From an uncultured Phascolarctobacterium sp. (GTDB lineage: Bacteria; Bacillota; Negativicutes; Acidaminococcales; Acidaminococcaceae): a stretch of DNA of 13,601 nt. The notes below the pieces were generated by a model. The model saw only the letters and a list, made by a program, of their open reading frames with translations, did not search any database and had not been told where the DNA came from. The translations under genes were made by a program, and so were the position numbers. The stretch lies in contig CAJLLL010000051.1 in assembly GCA_905207485.1 (NCBI GenBank), positions 1 to 13,601 on the forward strand. The letters run 5' to 3'. This document shows, piece after piece, positions 13,534 through 13,601 of the stretch; the stretch's first letter is position 1, and every line of letters begins with the position of its first letter.

Positions 13534-13601
13534 GCTGTCAAACATCAGCAGCACCTTGAAAACTGAACAAGAACCAAGAAAAAGCGAATGTGCGGGCGAG
13601 T
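13534..13601 (+). other. Start of rRNA operon leader (cut by window edge)
   Basis: The segment contains ACCTTGAAAACTGAACAAG (13553-13571), the sort of sequence found in leaders and spacers of Firmicutes rRNA operons, downstream of a strong UP-like/TTGACA promoter. No long reading frame or ribosome site is present. No 16S sequence is reached within the window, so the rRNA operon itself is an inference. Confidence 0.6.

Noticed and set aside
1..13601. CRISPR array, insertion sequence, prophage, toxin-antitoxin or defence system
   Set aside because: There are no spaced direct repeats, transposase, terminal inverted repeats, integrase or defence-type domains. The genes look like ordinary core genes of similar composition.

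Overview
This window reads as a chromosomal stretch from a Firmicutes-type bacterium, possibly a Negativicute. The lineage call is an inference. It rests on a T-box leader on a trp operon, strong AGGAGG-type ribosome binding sites, the M23 peptidase / S41 peptidase gene pair, a TGS-domain nucleoside kinase of the Firmicutes kind, and a Firmicutes-like rRNA leader at the right edge. No phage, insertion sequence, CRISPR array or tRNA gene is visible. Every gene belongs to a recognisable family except part of one secreted SH3 protein.

Region 1 (1-2430, + strand) is a cell-envelope cluster. It holds the 3' end of a LytM/M23 murein hydrolase, a membrane-anchored PDZ/S41 C-terminal processing protease, and a secreted SH3b protein, closed by a strong intrinsic terminator.

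Region 2 (2431-7188, + strand) is a tryptophan operon in the order trpD-trpC-trpF-trpB-trpA, with start/stop overlaps or 4-bp gaps between genes. A 454-base leader region precedes it. That region carries a sigma-70-type promoter, a perfect 12-bp inverted repeat centred on the -10 box, and a complete T-box element with a UGG (Trp) specifier. The T-box antiterminator and the intrinsic terminator share sequence and exclude each other. The operon covers the steps from anthranilate plus PRPP to tryptophan. The anthranilate synthase genes trpE and trpG are not at its head, so they must lie elsewhere or be absent.

Region 3 (7189-9090, + strand) is a single gene with its own near-consensus promoter. 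It encodes a TGS-domain nucleoside (uridine-like) kinase and ends at a hairpin that also terminates the convergent gene.

Region 4 (9084-12318, - strand) holds a class A penicillin-binding protein (bifunctional glycosyltransferase/transpeptidase with a Lys/Asp-rich tail) and a YeiH-family transporter. A terminator active only on the minus strand and an extended -10 promoter separate the two.

Region 5 (12319-13601) starts with a divergent LysR-type regulator facing the yeiH gene across an AT-rich intergenic region with nested inverted repeats. It ends with two promoters, an AT-rich UP-like segment and an rRNA-type leader, so an rRNA operon probably begins just past the right edge.

I did not find a previously undescribed system. 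The points most worth checking are the palindrome over the trp promoter (possible repressor control on top of the T-box), the missing trpEG, the Glu-for-Asp change in the TrpA active site, and the unexplained C-terminal domain of the SH3 protein.
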